A stretch of 29,773 nucleotides of DNA from an uncultured Bacilli bacterium (GCA_947628635.1 CANRAX010000001.1:1-29773), one strand, 5' to 3'; shown: positions 7,620 through 15,950, counted from the stretch's first letter. Numbers and translations are program-made. The notes: generated by a model not told the origin, from the sequence alone.

Positions 7620-7842
7620 ATTTCTTGCTCCTTTCATATCAACATCTTAAAACAAAAAAGTTGATTTTAATAGGAAACATATCAAGGGTAAACATATTTT
7701 TTTCATTTATTTAAAGATGACTCTTTTTTGTAAATTGTTTTTGAATAAATTTTTTTGACAATTTTTTCTTGAGTCATATTTTTTCATAACATATGTATTA
7801 TATTCATATAAACTTTAAGAATTCATAGTTAATTACCTTAAT

Positions 7843-8889
7843 TTATTTTTCCATTTTGTCTATATATTTGCTTAAGGTTAGTGGCATATATCTAGTATTT
7901 CTAATCGCATTTATTCCATAATGTTTTAATTTACTAAATGATAATTTGCCTTTTTCATATCTTGTTACTAAATCTATTTTCATAGCTTTTTGTATTCTTA
8001 TATTTTTATCTTTGTATTCATATGGAATATTTACTTCTCTAACTTTGAATTTATACATAATTGATGAGTATGGCTGGCCAACATATAAGTAAATAATATC
8101 ATTTATTTTAATGTCAGCTTTTTGTTTCCATATTAGCGTATTATTATTTTTTAAGGCCTTTTCGATATCAAAATATTTTGGACTTGCTGGTACTATCCAT
8201 TCATTAGTATTGTTTTTATTTAAAATCGTGTATGAATAACTTTCATCAATTAAATTCATTATATTTTCATCTGATACAGTATCATTTAATATAATAGAAA
8301 TCCAATTTTTCTTATTCATATGATATGCAGGATAAAATCCATCTAGTTTTAATAAATTTTCTATCTTTGTTGGTTCTAGTTTTATATCAATTATTTCTAC
8401 TTCCCCATTATCTTTTTTATCTAATTTACTTTTATCTATATTCATTATTATGCCATACCACTTTTTAGTATTTTTATTTCTAAAAGTAGCATATTTAGGA
8501 AATTTTTCCCATTCAAATTGTGGATTATCACCATATTTATCTTTAATTAAAGTTGTTATTCTATTTGATTGATCGTATATAAAAGCTTCTTCAATAAAAC
8601 AATTATTTTTAATATCTTTTAATAAATTTTCAAATTCTTCTTTAACTTCATTTGCAAAAGTACCTATATTTCTTTTTACACGAAAGCTTGTATATTCTTC
8701 GTCAAAAGATAAATCAATAACTTTGCCTTTAACTATACCATTTTTACTTATTTCAATATCAACTCTAAAATTATTATTCATAATATTTTGAGAATATTTA
8801 TATAAGGATTTATTTTTTTTAAAGCCATATGCCATTATTTTATTAAAATCAATCTTTGTTCTTCTAAATAATTCTTCTTCAATAGTCAT
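7843..8889 (-). CDS. YjbR/MmcQ-like protein fused to a C-terminal EVE-type (PUA-like) domain
   Basis: Residues 1-215 read as the longer Gram-positive form of the MmcQ/YjbR family: an N-terminal extension, then FEWEKFPKYATFRNKNTKKW, and the conserved GFYPAYHMNKKNWISI where the family has its helix and wing. Residues 228-345 resemble an EVE domain of the PUA-like fold: EWIVPASPKYFDIEKAL, IWKQKADIKINDIIYLYVG and YKFKVREV. EVE domains bind modified bases and are common in defence and restriction proteins; YjbR proteins are putative DNA binders. A sensor of modified nucleic acid is therefore possible but inferred. It has its own extended -10 promoter with a long leader, and no operon partner. Confidence 0.82.
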   Translation of the reverse strand: MTIEEELFRRTKIDFNKIMAYGFKKNKSLYKYSQNIMNNNFRVDIEISKNGIVKGKVIDLSFDEEYTSFRVKRNIGTFANEVKEEFENLLKDIKNNCFIEEAFIYDQSNRITTLIKDKYGDNPQFEWEKFPKYATFRNKNTKKWYGIIMNIDKSKLDKKDNGEVEIIDIKLEPTKIENLLKLDGFYPAYHMNKKNWISIILNDTVSDENIMNLIDESYSYTILNKNNTNEWIVPASPKYFDIEKALKNNNTLIWKQKADIKINDIIYLYVGQPYSSIMYKFKVREVNIPYEYKDKNIRIQKAMKIDLVTRYEKGKLSFSKLKHYGINAIRNTRYMPLTLSKYIDKMEK

Positions 8890-8954
8890 TTTTTTCTCCT
8901 ATAAATTTAGCTTTTACACTATTAACATCTTTTAATTCACTTATTTTAAGGTGC

Positions 8955-8992
8955 TTTTTGAAGTTTCATGTGAATTCAATTTACTTCAAAAA
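8955..8992 (-). repeat. Inverted repeat in the leader of the YjbR-EVE gene
   Basis: Perfect 10-bp arms, TTTTTGAAGT at 8955-8964 and ACTTCAAAAA at 8983-8992, surround an 18-base loop containing GAATTC. They lie just after the predicted start of transcription. No T run follows on the minus strand, so this is an RNA hairpin or an operator rather than a terminator. Confidence 0.6.
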
Positions 8993-9003
8993 TTTATGAT
9001 TAA

Positions 9004-9012
9004 ATTATATCA
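9004..9012 (-). promoter_or_regulatory. Extended -10 promoter of the YjbR-EVE gene
   Basis: On the minus strand TGATATAAT lies 115 bases before the ATG at 8889, giving a leader of about 105 bases. No consensus -35 is seen. Confidence 0.6.
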
Positions 9013-9067
9013 CGTTTAATACAATTAATAATCATGGATAAATAATTTATTAAATTTTTATAGTATT

Positions 9068-9100
9068 TTTAATGTTTCTTTAATATTAATTATTTAATAT
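9068..9100 (+). promoter_or_regulatory. Response-regulator box and distal promoter of the two-component operon
   Basis: Two adjacent 11-bp repeats, TTTAATGTTTC (9068-9078) and TTTAATATTAA (9079-9089), are followed after 5 bp by a weak -10, TAATAT (9095-9100). The same layout occurs before htrA and before the ABC operon. It suggests that the regulator activates its own gene. Confidence 0.6.
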
Positions 9101-9192
9101 GTATATGTAGTAATTTGTTATGAACTTTAGGCAATTTATAAATTTAGTTTAAAATAAAATTCTTATTTAAAAATCATGGGTAGTTTTAATTA

Positions 9193-9201
9193 TGGTATAA
9201 T
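9193..9201 (+). promoter_or_regulatory. Proximal extended -10 promoter of the two-component operon
   Basis: TGGTATAAT is a perfect extended -10 element, 38 bases before the TTG start. Transcription from here starts near 9208, after the upstream ATG at 9176, which supports the TTG start at 9239. The rest of the 8890-9238 gap holds the features listed and AT-rich sequence. Confidence 0.75.
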
Positions 9202-9238
9202 GGAAATGAAAATACACTTTAAAAGGAGGCGATATTTT

Positions 9239-9916
9239 TTGCGGATTTTAATAGTTGAAGATGAATATAGTCTTGCTGATGTAATAGCTACAAAATTAAA
9301 AGAAGAAAAATATGAAGTTGATATAAGTACAGATGGTGAAGATGGTCTTTTTAATGCCCTTAGCAATATTTATGATTTAATTATTCTAGATATTATGCTA
9401 CCTAAAAAGAATGGCCTTGAAATTTTAAATGAACTGAAAGAAAATAATATTTTAGCAAAAGTTATAATGCTTACAGCTAAAGCTGGATTAGATGATAAAT
9501 TAAAAAGCTTTGACACTGGAGCTGATGATTACTTAACCAAGCCTTTTCACATTGAAGAGTTAGTCGCAAGAGTTAATGTTCAATTAAGAAAAAAATTTAA
9601 AAATAAAATTAAAGATATTATTGAATATGGTGATTTAAGTTTAAATATTAGAACTTCTAGTTTAACTTGCATTAATACTAATGAGTCTATAAATGTTCCA
9701 TATAGAGAATTTATGTTATTAGAATATTTTATGAATAATAAAGAAACTATTATTTCAAGGGAACAAATTTATGATAAAGTTTGGGGATTAGATAATGACT
9801 TTGAATCAAACAATTTAGAAGCTTATTTATCTTTTCTGAGAAAAAAAATTAAAATAATTGGTTCAAAAGTAAATATAAAGGCTGTTCGTGGACTTGGTTA
9901 TAGAATGGAGATATAA
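9239..9916 (+). CDS. OmpR-family response regulator (CiaR-like)
   Basis: A 225-residue regulator. The receiver domain fills residues 1-115: acidic pocket Glu7-Asp8, phospho-acceptor Asp51 (LIILDIMLP), Thr79 and Lys101 (KPF). A winged-helix DNA-binding domain follows at about 125-225, ending in AVRGLGYRMEI. The start is TTG 9239, with AGGAGG 9 bases upstream; the family nearly always begins with the M-ILIVED form seen here, and the more distant ATG at 9176 adds an unrelated tail upstream of the promoter. The kinase gene starts one base after its stop. The 11-bp repeats at 9068, 11156 and 12661 are its likely binding sites. Confidence 0.95.
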   Translation: MRILIVEDEYSLADVIATKLKEEKYEVDISTDGEDGLFNALSNIYDLIILDIMLPKKNGLEILNELKENNILAKVIMLTAKAGLDDKLKSFDTGADDYLTKPFHIEELVARVNVQLRKKFKNKIKDIIEYGDLSLNIRTSSLTCINTNESINVPYREFMLLEYFMNNKETIISREQIYDKVWGLDNDFESNNLEAYLSFLRKKIKIIGSKVNIKAVRGLGYRMEI

Positions 9917-9917
9917 A

Positions 9918-11147
9918 ATGAAAGAATTAAGAAGGAAAACTTTTTTTACTATTTTTTTCATTATTTCTCTTTTTGGCATATGCTTTGCTATTTTATTTAA
10001 TGTTCAGGCTTATCAAAGAGAACATTTTGATATTTTAAATAATATAACTAGAGTGAAAAAAATTATTTTTAATGATGAGGATAAAAAACCTAGAGAAAAA
10101 AATGATGAAAAAGATCTTCAAAATAGGATGATAATGGATTATGAAGTATATACTTTTATATTAGATGTAGATAATAATATCATTTATAAAGTAAGTCATA
10201 GCGATAATGATGTAGATAATATTATTTTGAATAAAGCCCAAGAAATTTTAGATACTAAGCAAAAGAGTCAAATTCAAATAGGTAATTTATATTTTAGTAA
10301 TTATGCTTATAATTTTTCCAATGGTAAATTTTTAACAATAGTTAATATTTCTAATACCAAGACTAGATTATTAAAATTGCTACTGACTTCTTTGATGTTA
10401 CTTTTATTAGGTGAAATAGTTATCTATATAATTAGTAAAAAAATAACAAATTGGTTAACTCATCCGGTAGAAGAAAGTTTTAATAATCAAAAAGAGTTTG
10501 TTGCTAATGCTTCTCATGAATTAAAAACGCCATTAGCTGTTATGATTGCTAGTATCGATTGCTTAGAACCAAGTAAAAAGAATGAAAAATGGATAAATAA
10601 TTTGAAAAGTGAATCTGAAAAAATGAACAATTTAATAACTAGATTACTTGATTTATCAAAATCGGAAAATTATAATTTAAAAGAAGATTTTAGATTAACT
10701 GATATATCAAAAGTAATTGAGAAAATCGGTTTAACTTTTGAAAGTTTAGCTTTTGAAAAAAATGTAACTATAAAAACAAATATTGAAGAAAATATTATGT
10801 TTTTATGTAACAAAGAAAGTATAGATGAATTAGTTTCAATTTTAATTGATAATGCTATAAGTCATAGTGAAAAAAACAGTAGTATCATGATTAATTTATC
10901 TAAGGTTAAATCAGAAATAAAATTAGAAATTACAAACAAAGGTGAAGCTATTCCTGATGATGAGTGTGAAAAAATTTTTGAAAGATTTTATCGTAGTGAT
11001 AAAAGTCATAATCGAAAAAGTAATAGATATGGTTTAGGTCTTGCTATTGCTAAAAATATAGTTATTGGTCATAACGGTAGTATAACAGCCCACTCTAAGA
11101 ATGGTTATACAACCTTTAAAATAATCTTTAAAGTTAAGGAACATTAG
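9918..11147 (+). CDS. Membrane sensor histidine kinase
   Basis: A 409-residue kinase. Membrane segments at 8-29 and 151-172 enclose an extracytoplasmic sensor loop of about 120 residues, very rich in charged residues. There is only a short connector instead of a full HAMP domain (THPVEESFNNQKEFVANAS). The H-box has His200 (ASHELKTPLA), the N-box is IDNAISHSE with Asn312, and G-box motifs follow (DDECEKIFERFYRSD, YGLGLAIAKNIV). The start at ATG 9918 has GGAG 8 bases ahead, inside the end of the regulator gene. It phosphorylates the adjacent regulator; the neighbouring HtrA and exporter suggest it senses envelope damage or peptides. Confidence 0.94.
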   Translation: MKELRRKTFFTIFFIISLFGICFAILFNVQAYQREHFDILNNITRVKKIIFNDEDKKPREKNDEKDLQNRMIMDYEVYTFILDVDNNIIYKVSHSDNDVDNIILNKAQEILDTKQKSQIQIGNLYFSNYAYNFSNGKFLTIVNISNTKTRLLKLLLTSLMLLLLGEIVIYIISKKITNWLTHPVEESFNNQKEFVANASHELKTPLAVMIASIDCLEPSKKNEKWINNLKSESEKMNNLITRLLDLSKSENYNLKEDFRLTDISKVIEKIGLTFESLAFEKNVTIKTNIEENIMFLCNKESIDELVSILIDNAISHSEKNSSIMINLSKVKSEIKLEITNKGEAIPDDECEKIFERFYRSDKSHNRKSNRYGLGLAIAKNIVIGHNGSITAHSKNGYTTFKIIFKVKEH

Positions 11148-11155
11148 ATTTAAAA

Positions 11156-11188
11156 ATTAATATTTCTTTAATCTTGACATTTTATAAT
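11156..11188 (+). promoter_or_regulatory. Response-regulator box and promoter of htrA
   Basis: The 11-bp repeats ATTAATATTTC (11156-11166) and TTTAATCTTGA (11167-11177) are followed after exactly 5 bp by TATAAT (11183-11188). There is no -35 at the usual place, since the repeats occupy it; this is typical of promoters that need an activator. Confidence 0.65.
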
Positions 11189-11211
11189 AAAAATATAAGG
11201 AAGGTGAATTT

Positions 11212-12615
11212 ATGTCTAAAAATATTAAAGATAATGAAGAGAGTATTAAAAGTAAGCAAAAAAAGGAAGAAAAAAACAGTGTAGGTGAAAAAAATAAGGA
11301 TTTAAACCTTAGCATTTCAAAAAGTAATGAAAGTGCTAAGACTGATTTTGAAAATTTAAATTCCGATGAGAAGATATTTGGAGAGAATATTTCAGAAAGA
11401 AAGGAAAGCGCTGATAAAGAAAAATCCAAACTGAAAAAAGGGAAAAACTTCTTTAATATAATTATTATTTTTATAGTATTTTTTGTTTTTCTAGTAGCGA
11501 TTGCTCTTGTTTGTTTTAAATTATTTGATGTAGTTAGTTCTTATATTGATAAAGAAGGGAAAGAAAAAGTTGAACTGAAGTATGCCGAAACAGATAAAAC
11601 TACTAATAATAAGAATAGTGAAGGTATATATATTACTGATGTTTCTGAAGTTGTAGAAAATGTAATGCCATCTATTGTAGCTATTACAAGTAAAACGCTT
11701 ATTTCATCTGGTATGTTTGGACCTAATTATTTTGGGCAAGAGCAATATGCCAAGGGAGCTGGTTCTGGTATAATTGTAAGTAAAAATGATACAGATATTT
11801 TAATATTAACTAATAATCATGTAATTGCTAATGCCTCTGAATTGTCTGTTCAGTTTATTAATGAAAAAAGTTATGACGCAAAGGTTGTTGGAACTTCTGA
11901 TAAAAAAGATATAGCAATTATTTCCGTGTCTTTAAAAGATATTGATACCAGCACTTTAGAAAAAATAAAGATAGCTACAATGGGAGATTCAAACAAATTA
12001 AAAGTTGGTAATGGCATTATTGCTATTGGAAATGCATTGGGTTATGGTCAATCTGTTACAACTGGTGTTGTTAGTGCTCTAAATAGAGAAGTTTCTATTG
12101 ATGATTATAATAATAAGATGATTCAAATAGATGCCGCTATTAATGGGGGTAATAGTGGTGGAGCTTTATTAAATGGCAATGGTGAAGTTGTTGGAATTAA
12201 TTCTGCTAAGTATTCATCTAGTGCTTATAGTTCATCTGCAAGTATTGAAGGAATGGGATTTGCTATACCTATCTCTGATGTTAGTGAGCTTATTACTTCA
12301 TTAATGAACGGGGAAGGAGATAATAGTGCAACAATTGGTATTGAAGGCTATATAGTCGATGAAAATAATGCTCTTAGTTATAATATGCCTTCAGGATTTT
12401 ACATATCAAAAATTGTTTCTGGTAGCGGAGCAGATAAATCCGATTTAGAAATAGGTAATATTATTACGAAAATTAATGATGAAAAAATTGATGATTTAAG
12501 TGATATTCAAGATGTTTTAGATGATTTAAAAAAAGGTGATAAAGTTAAATTAACAGTAAGTTATGTAAAAAGTAGAGAATATCAAGACAAAGAAGTTGAA
12601 GTTACTCTTTCATAA
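11212..12615 (+). CDS. htrA: HtrA/DegP-family membrane-anchored serine protease with PDZ domain
   Basis: A 467-residue surface protease. A highly charged, low-complexity cytoplasmic tail (1-78) precedes one membrane segment (80-102). The trypsin-like domain is about 140-365, with the catalytic triad His203 (TNNHVIAN), Asp233 (KKDIAIISV) and Ser315 (GGNSGGALL). A PDZ domain fills 375-467. This is the usual Gram-positive HtrA layout, except that the N-terminal tail is long. The enzyme degrades misfolded exported proteins. ATG 11212 has GGAAGGTG ahead. It sits after the two-component genes and has its own regulated promoter, as htrA does next to CiaRH or CssRS in other Bacillota. Confidence 0.96.
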   Translation: MSKNIKDNEESIKSKQKKEEKNSVGEKNKDLNLSISKSNESAKTDFENLNSDEKIFGENISERKESADKEKSKLKKGKNFFNIIIIFIVFFVFLVAIALVCFKLFDVVSSYIDKEGKEKVELKYAETDKTTNNKNSEGIYITDVSEVVENVMPSIVAITSKTLISSGMFGPNYFGQEQYAKGAGSGIIVSKNDTDILILTNNHVIANASELSVQFINEKSYDAKVVGTSDKKDIAIISVSLKDIDTSTLEKIKIATMGDSNKLKVGNGIIAIGNALGYGQSVTTGVVSALNREVSIDDYNNKMIQIDAAINGGNSGGALLNGNGEVVGINSAKYSSSAYSSSASIEGMGFAIPISDVSELITSLMNGEGDNSATIGIEGYIVDENNALSYNMPSGFYISKIVSGSGADKSDLEIGNIITKINDEKIDDLSDIQDVLDDLKKGDKVKLTVSYVKSREYQDKEVEVTLS

Positions 12616-12633
12616 AATATGGTTTTCATAGGT

Positions 12634-12663
12634 AAAAAAGAAATAATTTTGATTTCTTTTTTT
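12634..12663 (+). terminator. Terminator after htrA
   Basis: The arms AAAAAAGAAAT and ATTTCTTTTTT (11 bp, 7-base loop) run into a T run. The stem has only one G-C pair, so it may leak into the following operon. Confidence 0.65.
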
Positions 12664-12693
12664 AATGTTTTTTTAATATTTACTTAATATAAT
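12661..12693 (+). promoter_or_regulatory. Response-regulator box and promoter of the ABC operon
   Basis: TTTAATGTTTT (12661-12671) and TTTAATATTTA (12672-12682) are followed after 5 bp by TATAAT (12688-12693). The 11-bp spacing continues with CTTAATATAAT and ATTAATGTCAA (to 12704). The first 10 bases match the box ahead of the response regulator exactly. Confidence 0.7.
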
Positions 12694-12720
12694 ATTAATG
12701 TCAAAAGAGGAGGACAAAAG

Positions 12721-14169
12721 ATGTTTATATTAAAAAATGCATGGATTTCAATTAAAAGAAATAAGGGAAGAAATATTTTAATAGGAATTATTATTTTAAT
12801 TATTGCTTGTGCTTGTACGATAACACTGGCAATTAAAAATACAGCTGTTGATTTGATAGATTCCTATAAAAGTGCTTACGATAAGGAAGTAACTATTGGC
12901 TTTAACAGAGAGAATATGATGAAAGGCTTTGATCCATCTCAAGAAGAAGGAAGAGAAAGTGCAAGGGAGAAGTTTGATAATATTGCAAGTTATACCATTA
13001 GTGATGTTGAAAAATTTGCAGACAGTGATTATATCGAAAGTTATTATTATACCTATGGTGTCGGTTTAAATGGAAATAGCATAGAAAAAGCTGAAATTGA
13101 ATCAAATAATGATATGCCAAATGGATTTGGTCATGGAAGAGAAAATAATATGTCTTCTACTGATTTTACTTTAACAGGATATAGTTCACAAGATGCAATG
13201 AGTGAATTTATTAGTGGTGCTTATACAATGAGTGAAATAACTGATAACGCTTGGGATATTGCTTTTAATGGTAATTATATCTTTATTAATGAAGAACTTG
13301 CAAGTTATAATAATTTAAAATTAAATGATAAAGTAAAATTAGAAGATGAAGACGGAAATGTTTATGAGTTTGAAATTATTGGTATTTTTAAGGAAAATGA
13401 AGAAGATAATCAAGAGTCAATGTCTATGTTTTCTAATTCTGTAAATACAATAATAACTAATAGTGAGGCGGTTGTTAAGCTTACAGATGGAAATGAAAAT
13501 TTAAAAGCTTCTATTCATCCTACTTTTATTATAAATTCTTATGATAATGTGGAGAAACTTCAAGATGAATTTTATGAAAAAGGATTAGATGAAAATTTCA
13601 TATTACAAACAAATGAAGAGCTTGCTGAAAGTGGAGTTTCAAGCGTTAAAAACATTTCATCATTTTCAACATCTTTCTTAATTATTACACTTATTATTGG
13701 TGGAATTGTTCTATTTGTAATTAACATGATCAATATTCGTGAAAGAAAATACGAAATTGGTGTTTTGAGAACAATTGGTATTAGCAAATTAAAATTAACA
13801 ATGCAATTTGTAGCAGAACTTGTAATTGTTTCAGTTATTGCTCTTACATTGGGTGCAGGAATTGGAGCAGTAAGTTCTAAGGGGGTTAGTAATTCGTTAC
13901 TTGCAAATGAAATAAGTAGTAGTAATGAAAAAACTGAAGAAATAAATAAAAATTTTGGTGGAATAAATCATGATGGTGCTAGAGGCGGTATGCATGGTAA
14001 GGGTATGCCTGTTGTTCAAGCTTATGATTCTATTGATGCAGTAGTAGATATTAAAGTTTTAATAGAGTTACTTAGTATTGGACTTTCGCTAGTATTAGTA
14101 AGCTCAATTGCCTCAATGGTTAGTATTCAAAGATTTTCACCACTTACAATATTGAAAGAGAGGTCTTAG
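12721..14169 (+). CDS. MacB/FtsX-type ABC transporter permease
   Basis: A 482-residue permease of the MacB/FtsX type. Membrane segment 1 is at about 19-38, followed by a large external domain (about 40-315), and then three segments at about 318-338, 358-384 and 440-468. The segment 2-3 connector carries RERKYEIGVLRTIG, the conserved coupling motif of the family. The loop before the last segment is Gly/His-rich (NHDGARGGMHGKGM) and is unusual. ATG 12721 follows GAGGAGG. The ATPase gene starts 2 bases after its stop. Such pairs export or sense antimicrobial peptides rather than importing nutrients; the substrate is unknown. Confidence 0.93.
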   Translation: MFILKNAWISIKRNKGRNILIGIIILIIACACTITLAIKNTAVDLIDSYKSAYDKEVTIGFNRENMMKGFDPSQEEGRESAREKFDNIASYTISDVEKFADSDYIESYYYTYGVGLNGNSIEKAEIESNNDMPNGFGHGRENNMSSTDFTLTGYSSQDAMSEFISGAYTMSEITDNAWDIAFNGNYIFINEELASYNNLKLNDKVKLEDEDGNVYEFEIIGIFKENEEDNQESMSMFSNSVNTIITNSEAVVKLTDGNENLKASIHPTFIINSYDNVEKLQDEFYEKGLDENFILQTNEELAESGVSSVKNISSFSTSFLIITLIIGGIVLFVINMINIRERKYEIGVLRTIGISKLKLTMQFVAELVIVSVIALTLGAGIGAVSSKGVSNSLLANEISSSNEKTEEINKNFGGINHDGARGGMHGKGMPVVQAYDSIDAVVDIKVLIELLSIGLSLVLVSSIASMVSIQRFSPLTILKERS

Positions 14170-14171
14170 AA

Positions 14172-14975
14172 ATGGCAAATAAGAATAACTATGTTTCAAA
14201 AGATAAACTTGGTAAGAATATTTCTAAAAAAGAGATTAAGGTTAAAACTAAAGAAGATAATGAATTAAAAGAAAAAAAAGAGATTAAGGAAAAAAATACT
14301 TCAGCAAAAAACGTTATTTTAAGTATTAAAAATGCTAGTTATCGATATAGTGATGCTGAAGAAGATGACTATGCTTTAAAAAATGTTAGCTTTGATTTTG
14401 AATGTGGAAAGTTATATGCTATAAGAGGCCGAAGCGGTACTGGTAAAACAACACTTTTATCACTTATAAGTGGACTTGAAAAGTGTACTGAAGGTGAAAT
14501 TATATTTGCTGGTAAAAGTTTAAAGGATATGAATTTAGATAAATATCGTAATAGTGATATAGGTATTGTCTTTCAAAGTTATAATTTGCTTCCTTTTATG
14601 ACAGCAAGTGAAAATATAATTCTTTCAATGGACGCAAATGGATTAAAAATAAAAAGCAAAAAAGAAAAAGCGATTGAACTTATGGAAAAAGTGGGATTAA
14701 AAGCAAGCTATGCTAATCGTAAAGTATTGAGATTGTCTGGTGGAGAACAGCAAAGAGTTGCTATTGCAAGAAGCCTATCTTATAATCCTAAAATGATAAT
14801 TGCGGATGAACCAACTGGAAATCTTGATAAACAAACGGAGAGTGAAATTTTAGAAATATTTAAAAAGTTAGCTCATGAAGAAAATAAATGTGTTATAATT
14901 GTAACTCATTCACAGAATGTTTGCGATACTGTTGATAAAATATATGACCTAAAAAAAGTCAAAGATGTTAACTAA
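14172..14975 (+). CDS. MacB/LolD-type ABC transporter ATPase with Lys/Glu-rich N-terminal extension
   Basis: A 267-residue ATPase. A 45-residue Lys/Glu-rich extension precedes a standard domain: Walker A GRSGTGKT at 86-93, Q-loop Gln135 (VFQSYNLLP), signature LSGGEQQ at 188-194, Walker B MIIADEPTGN to 217, and switch His in VTHSQN. The MacB/LolD subfamily is shown by ADEPTGNLD. No other Met lies before residue 120, so the extension is real in this reading; its role is unknown, and its composition resembles the tail of the neighbouring HtrA. It powers the permease encoded upstream. A strong terminator follows. Confidence 0.94.
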   Translation: MANKNNYVSKDKLGKNISKKEIKVKTKEDNELKEKKEIKEKNTSAKNVILSIKNASYRYSDAEEDDYALKNVSFDFECGKLYAIRGRSGTGKTTLLSLISGLEKCTEGEIIFAGKSLKDMNLDKYRNSDIGIVFQSYNLLPFMTASENIILSMDANGLKIKSKKEKAIELMEKVGLKASYANRKVLRLSGGEQQRVAIARSLSYNPKMIIADEPTGNLDKQTESEILEIFKKLAHEENKCVIIVTHSQNVCDTVDKIYDLKKVKDVN

Positions 14976-15043
14976 AAGTTTAGTAATATTTTAGTTTCTA
15001 AGTGTAAAGAAAAGTTTAATCTCTATTAGCTTTGATATATTAT

Positions 15044-15085
15044 AATCATTTTCTATTTTTAAATAGTTAATGATTTTTATTTTTA
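15044..15085. terminator. Bidirectional terminator between convergent genes
   Basis: A long hairpin: AATCATT and AATGATT (15044-15050, 15069-15075) plus inner CTATTT and AAATAG, with TT/TT mismatches and a TT loop. A T-rich run follows on the plus strand. It serves the ABC operon and probably also the TtcA-like gene arriving from the other side. Confidence 0.8.
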
Positions 15086-15128
15086 TCTAATAGCTAAAAT
15101 ATTAAATATAATAAATTGTGCTTTTACT

Positions 15129-15950
15129 TTATTTGTTATAATCTTCCAAAAAACTTTTATATTGTCCTTTTTTTCTAGAACCTAAAACACAATCTAAATT
15201 AATATTATCTAGAGCTTTAAAAATATTATAATCAATATTATTGTTAATTTTGCGTAAATTTTTAATAAGCTCTTTCATTTCTTTTCTTTTACTAGTGTTA
15301 ATTATAGAATTATTATCAGTAAAACGACAGGCACAATTAATAAAAGTTAATTCATTGAATTTACACCAAGATATTATAGAATCTTCTTTAACTAAATAAA
15401 GGGGTCTAATAAGTTCTAATCCAGCAAAATTTTCACTGTGTAATTTAGGCATCATTGTCTTAATTTCTGAACCATAAAACATGGAAAGTAAAGTTGTTTC
15501 AATGACATCATTAAAGTGATGGCCTAAAGCAATTTTATTACAACCTAGTTCTTTAGCCTTATTATATAAACATCCTCGACGCATTCTAGCACATAAGTAG
15601 CAATCACTTTTTGAATTAGCTTTTGTTACAATATCGAAAATATCGCTTTTAAAAATTTCAATTGGAACATTTAATATTTTGGCATTATTTAAAATAAACT
15701 CTTGATTACGTTTATTATATCCTGGATCCATTACTACATAATGGGCGGTAAATTTTACTTTGCTATGTCTTTGTAGTTCTTGAATACACTTAGCTAATAA
15801 AAAAGAATCTTTTCCACCACTTATGCAAACCATAATATTATCATTTTCTTGAATTAATTCATATTCACTAATAGCTTTTATAAATTTGCTCCAAATCTCT
15901 TTTCGATATTTTTTTATAATGCTTCTTTCTATTTCTTGAAATTTTTCCAT
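15129..15950 (-). CDS. TtcA-family tRNA 2-thiocytidine synthetase
   Basis: A 273-residue adenine-nucleotide alpha-hydrolase. The PP-loop SGGKDS is at 44-49, the CxxC pair is Cys117 and Cys120 (CYLCARMRRG), and a further Cys lies at 206/208 (INCACRF), which together fit the iron-sulfur-binding TtcA pattern. GHHFNDVIETTLLSMFYG is the conserved middle motif. The family adds sulfur to cytidine 32 of some tRNAs; other sulfur transfers are possible for the Gram-positive relatives, so the substrate is inferred. ATG 15950 has AAAGGAG 9 bases upstream. It appears to be transcribed alone. Confidence 0.88.
   Translation of the reverse strand: MEKFQEIERSIIKKYRKEIWSKFIKAISEYELIQENDNIMVCISGGKDSFLLAKCIQELQRHSKVKFTAHYVVMDPGYNKRNQEFILNNAKILNVPIEIFKSDIFDIVTKANSKSDCYLCARMRRGCLYNKAKELGCNKIALGHHFNDVIETTLLSMFYGSEIKTMMPKLHSENFAGLELIRPLYLVKEDSIISWCKFNELTFINCACRFTDNNSIINTSKRKEMKELIKNLRKINNNIDYNIFKALDNINLDCVLGSRKKGQYKSFLEDYNK

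Noticed and set aside
7636..7685. Direct repeats CATATCAA at 7636 and 7678, 42 bp apart, upstream of the second XRE membrane regulator
   Set aside because: Two short AT-rich copies, one overlapping the gene's upstream region, with no clear promoter; not enough to call an operator.
11174..11179. Perfect -35 hexamer TTGACA upstream of htrA
   Set aside because: Only 3 bp separate it from TATAAT at 11183, so it cannot act as the -35 of that promoter; the bases belong to the second 11-bp repeat.
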